A program made the translations under genes and the position numbers. Shown here piece after piece: positions 62,401 through 64,000 of a stretch of 64,000 bases of DNA; position 1 is the stretch's first letter, and the number at the start of each line of letters is the position of its first letter. The DNA lies in contig OX375882.1 of NCBI GenBank assembly GCA_947359465.1, forward strand, positions 54,248,509-54,312,508. Reading direction: 5' to 3'. The notes under the pieces were generated by a model. That model did no database searches, had not been told where the DNA came from, and saw only the letters and a list, made by a program, of their open reading frames with translations. The DNA comes from Metellina segmentata. Taxonomy: Eukaryota > Arthropoda > Arachnida > Araneae > Tetragnathidae.

Positions 62401-63549
62401 TCTATTTATTAGTTTGAATTGTGATGTGTTTGACGCAGCTTGTCCGTTTGGGGACCTTGTGCCGTAAAACTTAAACCAACCATAAATGAGTGTCCTTATC
62501 AAAATACAGTACAAAGTCCCAAATCCGGACGTTTTGCTAACCAGCGTTTTTTAGTTTTTCTCACTTTTGCCAAATTTTTAAAGAACAAGGAGTTTAACAT
62601 GGATCTAATTGACGAAACAATGCAAAATAACGGACATGTTCAGAGTAAATACCACACATGAAAATTAAGATTTGCAAGTAAAATTTGTTGTATTGTGTTA
62701 AAAAGGTTTTTTTCCTTTTTTCAAAATTATTCCTATTTATATATCTGTTATTTTGCTATTGCAAACGCAAAATTCGCGCAGGGGAAGGTTTGATTAAGGG
62801 GGTTTTTTTTGACAAAAAAATGCAAATAATCAGAAATCCGGAAAAGTCTGAAATTTGATATGGCCGATGTCCAGAGGGATTTTGGACTTTGTACTGCAGT
62901 AGCATTGTTAACACCAAGAAAAACTTAAATTCACTTAGAAAGTCTCAGGATTGTGTAGTTTTTTATATTTAGAAATCAATTTGTTAAATGAGGCATTCAG
63001 AACTAGAGTGGATCAAGTCCATTTTATAACATTTTGAGATACATTGAAACAAAGTTTCTTCTCGTGTGTACTTTTCCTATCTGCCGGGCTTTTCGTCTGC
63101 TCTTTCTCGGGAACCAAGCAACTAGGGACCTATTTTAAAGATGCTCTAAAAAGATTCAATTTCAGTGCGGGTGTGTGATTATCGAAGTGTGATACTCAAA
63201 TTATTGCTGTTTCAGTTGTAACATGTAAGAATTTAGGTTATTATTACAAGCTTCTTTTTGTTATGGAGATTTGCTATTTTTAGTTTTTAATTCTGACTTA
63301 ACCTTATCCAGATATGCAAAAGAAGTCAAACAGAGATTCGAACACTAAAACAAGAGATTGAATATGCTGGTGAAGAATCAATAAAATGTCAAAAGTTTGT
63401 GAAGGAAAATGCATTTTTGACCAAACAGTTAGTTTTATTTCAAGAGCTTGTTAACCACTGCAAAGACAAGATAGAAGTTTTGAGAGAGACCCAAAGTCCA
63501 GACATTGGTATTGGAATTGCTTATGATGCCGCACGTTTTGAGATTAAAG
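42344..63549 (+). CDS. TSC1: Hamartin (TSC1), 5' part of gene; 3' end outside window
   Basis: Sixteen exons join in phase: 42344-42476, 44128-44273, 45549-45701, 45898-46042, 46276-46442, 48980-49053, 49669-49808, 51563-51733, 52547-52632, 53110-53161, 53264-53392, 54399-55139, 58029-58195, 60447-60577, 61355-61451 and 63312-63549. They give 923 residues and stop mid-codon at a good donor, so the last exon(s) lie to the right (human protein about 1164 aa). The N-terminal helical-repeat core shows LKEPHDK, QPSW, LPMIPS, HRLYGMFPCNF and RVRLHP, all hamartin signatures. A Ser/Thr-rich, poorly conserved middle follows, then DWTHFGG...PPPDEI and the coiled coil from LLLHNQLLFERHRKD onward. Hamartin stabilises tuberin (TSC2) in the complex that acts as GAP for Rheb and restrains mTORC1. 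The ATG is preceded directly by an in-frame TAG that also reads as a splice acceptor (tttag), so an upstream 5'UTR exon is possible. Several introns contain transposons. Confidence 0.95.
43135..43325 (+). repeat. SINE family 1, diverged copy with different head
   Basis: The body matches the family: CTCACGTTGCCATGGCGTGG, GTTTGGAGAGTGGGCTGCCA, CGTCTGACCAGGGTTCAAAA, CAATAGCCTGTTATTTTGCT and GAGGTTAATTAAAATG. The preceding 100 bp (about 43030-43134) includes a box-B-like GAGTTTGAATCCAAC but does not resemble the standard head. Confidence 0.65.
43380..43660 (+). repeat. Diverged interspersed repeat, copy 2 (TSC1 intron 1)
   Basis: Partner of 14470-14830; see that entry for shared blocks. No ends or coding content are visible. 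Confidence 0.4.
46689..47092 (+). mobile_element. MITE with CAGTACNAAGTCCAAAATCC ends, copy 1
   Basis: The left end is CAGTACCAAGTCCAAAATCC and the right end the complement, GATTTTGGACTGTACTG, with TA on both sides (46687-46688 and 47093-47094). Length is 404 bp. The interior has a C-run, GCACGAATTTTGCG and GTGGTATTTACTCTAAACAT, and does not code. TA targets and CAGT ends suggest a pogo/Tc1-type parent. It lies in TSC1 intron 5. Confidence 0.85.
47150..47635 (+). repeat. Two tandem 3' pieces of SINE family 2
   Basis: Two successive segments each end in a GTGTTTGGCC...TGGCC...ACCTAAAACCAACCC-type tail (about 47385-47432 and 47560-47615), preceded by TTTCTCCTCC / TTTTTTCCCC pyrimidine tracts. 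The same tail recurs at about 58650-58722 and 62440-62480, and the upstream TGCTTTCATTGCACT block recurs at about 54240. No clear tRNA head is seen here. Confidence 0.45.
47661..48742 (+). mobile_element. Non-autonomous Helitron carrying a SINE
   Basis: The 5' end is TCTATATATATAAAATCC, preceded by A. The 3' end is GGTATTTAGCTAG, followed by T, with a hairpin CTTCA-TAG-TGAAG (48713-48725) 13 bp before CTAG, the standard Helitron layout. Near the 5' end is a (CACT) microsatellite at about 47685-47709. A full SINE is inserted at 48303-48635. There is no Rep/helicase. It lies in TSC1 intron 5. Confidence 0.85.
48303..48635 (+). repeat. SINE family 1, full-length copy
   Basis: A tRNA-like head GCCGACCAACCGGTATAGTG leads to a perfect box B, GGTTCGAATCC, at about 48358-48368. 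A 260-bp body and a (ATTACC)n tail follow. A perfect 15-bp duplication CCCTTATAAATACTG flanks it (48288-48302 and 48636-48650). Short frames on both strands recur in every copy of the family and are not genes. Confidence 0.92.
50072..50674. mobile_element. CAGGGTGG-ended DNA element (hAT-like MITE)
   Basis: It begins CAGGGTGGTAACAGAACCTG and ends TTTTGTTGCCACCCTG. Subterminal AAATCAGGGAA words are repeated on both sides. A 5-bp direct repeat GATAA flanks it (50067-50071 and 50675-50679). The centre holds a (TA)18 microsatellite at 50380-50416. There is no coding content. It lies in TSC1 intron 7. Confidence 0.6.
51960..52215 (-). repeat. Possible tRNA-derived SINE, family 3
   Basis: On the minus strand a head TTGGTCTAGAAATCATGGAA leads to a box-B-like CTTGAACCCTGGGG, then about 180 bp of moderate-GC body. 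The overall layout resembles a SINE, but only one copy was found and no target duplication was confirmed. It lies in TSC1 intron 8. Confidence 0.4.
52633..54398. other. TSC1 introns 9-11, otherwise empty
   Basis: Apart from two small exons (53110-53161 and 53264-53392) the stretch is AT-rich. About 54190-54300 matches part of SINE family 2 (GGAAACCCAAGCGAT, GCTTTCATTGCACT). Nothing else is recognised. Confidence 0.4.
55805..56599 (+). mobile_element. Helitron-like non-autonomous element, copy 3
   Basis: The 5' end TCTGTACTATTATAAAAGG is preceded by A. The 3' end TTAGCCACACATTGGCTAG is followed by T, with a perfect 6-bp stem TAGCCA/TGGCTA at the terminus. It contains the shared module at about 56218-56290 and several TTTGCGAAGCAAACC palindromes (about 56455 and 56530). 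Same family as 20445-21365 and 38879-39918. It lies in TSC1 intron 12. Confidence 0.65.
56747..57446 (-). mobile_element. Possible Helitron in reverse orientation (3' end clear)
   Basis: CTAGGGGGCTCCGCACCCTG at 56747 reads on the minus strand as a GC hairpin followed by CTAG and T, a Helitron-like 3' end. The interior has GCTCGCTAACCCC, CTTCGCCCCCTGC and a TTTGGTTTGCTTCGCAAACC palindrome at about 56970-56995. The 5' end is uncertain; about 57446-57460 offers a TCTATATAGC preceded by A. Confidence 0.4.
57602..57755. mobile_element. 154-bp hAT MITE with perfect target duplication
   Basis: The ends are CAGGGCTCGAAATA and the complementary TATTTCGAGGCCTG, flanked by the perfect 8-bp duplication TTCTAGAC (57594-57601 and 57756-57763). 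Inside, GGTGCAC / GTGCACC words repeat about seven times and can fold into a hairpin. It is non-coding and lies in TSC1 intron 12. Confidence 0.9.
58497..58730 (+). repeat. SINE family 2, copy with tRNA-like head
   Basis: A box-A-like TGGTCAGTAGGT is followed about 50 bp on by a box B, GGTTCGATTCC (about 58560-58570). The family's tail then follows: TGTTTGGTGCC...CATGGCCCTTGTGCC...CAACCAACC. This is the only copy where both head and tail are visible. It lies in TSC1 intron 13. Confidence 0.55.
58932..60156 (-). mobile_element. mariner transposon, decayed
   Basis: The ends are TTGGATCATCC at the left and its diverged complement GCATGATCCAA at the right, with TA on both sides (58930-58931 and 60157-60158). 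The 1225-bp length is close to a typical mariner. It holds the transposase pseudogene below, antisense to TSC1, in intron 13. Confidence 0.85.
59100..60020 (-). pseudogene. mariner transposase pseudogene
   Basis: Minus-strand fragments show VYGQSAVSDDIVRRSFDKFK (N-terminal HTH region) near 59880. After many stops comes the C-terminal QHNNACP followed by PYSPDLAPSDFHLFRSLQN (about 59165-59310), the third-Asp region of mariner (DD34D) transposases. Frameshifts and stops throughout rule out function. Confidence 0.8.
60672..60999 (+). repeat. SINE family 1, full-length copy
   Basis: Head GCCGACCAACCGGTATAGTG, box B GGTTTGAATCC, the standard body and an ATTACCATTACC tail. A 13-bp duplication CACTATCTACTAT / CACTATCCACTAT flanks it (60658-60670 and 61000-61012, one mismatch). 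It lies in TSC1 intron 14 and is nearly identical to 48303-48635, so both are recent. Confidence 0.9.
62425..62500 (+). repeat. SINE family 2, tail fragment
   Basis: GTCCGTTTGGGGACCTTGTG followed by AACTTAAACCAACC matches the family tail. It sits directly left of the MITE at 62507. Confidence 0.4.
62507..62896 (-). mobile_element. MITE with CAGTACNAAGTCCAAAATCC ends, copy 2
   Basis: Left end CAGTACAAAGTCCCAAATCC, right end the complement of CAGTACAAAGTCCAAAATCC. TA precedes the left end; the right flank is CA, a likely mutated TA. It runs opposite to copy 1 (46689-47092), and the shared interior includes GCAAATTTTG-type, GTGGTATTTACTCTGAACAT and TTTGCATTTTTTT blocks. It lies in TSC1 intron 15. 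Confidence 0.85.
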
Positions 63550-64000
63550 GTAATTAATTTTGTTATCTAGTTTTATAGAAACTCTTATGGCTTGATATAA
63601 ACTAATGTTTTTATTCATGATTCAGATAATAATTTAATTTGTTTTAAATTTGACAGTTCAGTTTACCATTTTTTATCCAACATAGATGTTTATACTACTT
63701 AAGTTAAAATTATCTTCGCCTTTTCTGTTTTAATATTTAATACGAAGTTATAGATATTGGTTTGGCAAGTTAATTATTTGTCTGTATTTTAGTTGTTTGA
63801 AGTATAACAAATTCTTATTTTAATTAAACTTGACATTTTCTCAATATATGACTAATCAAATAAGGCCATATTCATAAGACTTCAATAAAATATACTTTAA
63901 AGTGAACATTTTGTAAAACGACTTACTATGTACTTAAAAGTAATTTCAAAAAATGAAAACTATTTGTTAATTTTAAAGGTAACTAATCTTTTAATGATGT

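Overview
The window is nuclear DNA from an animal. It is AT-rich, every gene is split by GT-AG introns, and most of the length is transposon debris. The three genes read as arthropod-type orthologues. The mix of Helitrons, hAT elements and tRNA-derived SINEs would suit a chelicerate such as a spider or scorpion, but that placement is inference and weakly supported.

Three housekeeping genes can be reconstructed exon by exon with consistent reading phase. (1) ANAPC2 (APC/C cullin subunit), plus strand, 640-18980: nine exons encode the C-terminal 565 residues, and the N-terminal exons lie left of the window. (2) CWC27 (cyclophilin-type spliceosome protein), minus strand, 36520-21652: complete, 11 exons, 446 residues. 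(3) TSC1 (hamartin, mTORC1 brake), plus strand, 42344-63549: 16 exons, 923 residues, with the last exon(s) beyond the right edge. ANAPC2 and CWC27 converge with about 2.7 kb between stop codons. CWC27 and TSC1 diverge with 5.8 kb between start codons. The genes have no shared pathway; they act in cell-cycle ubiquitination, pre-mRNA splicing and growth signalling.

The rest is dominated by mobile DNA, much of it with readable ends and target-site duplications (TSDs). ANAPC2 intron 4 holds a three-level nest: a hAT element, a second hAT inside it, and a SINE inside that, each with a perfect TSD. ANAPC2 intron 8 holds a hAT-like element, a short Helitron and a decayed Tc1/mariner element. CWC27 intron 10 is a graveyard of hAT, piggyBac and Tigger/pogo transposase pseudogenes. 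CWC27 intron 9 has a non-LTR retrotransposon tail, and CWC27 intron 1 a GC-rich, hairpin-dense island that I cannot classify. The CWC27-TSC1 gap is mostly a 4.06-kb DNA transposon with perfect 66-bp terminal inverted repeats that ends 123 bp before the TSC1 start codon. TSC1 introns carry Helitrons, a pair of inverted MITEs, a 154-bp hAT MITE, a mariner pseudogene and SINEs.

No functional tRNA or rRNA gene, CRISPR array or prokaryotic-type operon was seen. The best candidates for something undescribed are the hairpin-dense island at about 34.6-35.96 kb, the long-TIR element beside TSC1, and a short sequence module shared by several otherwise different repeats.
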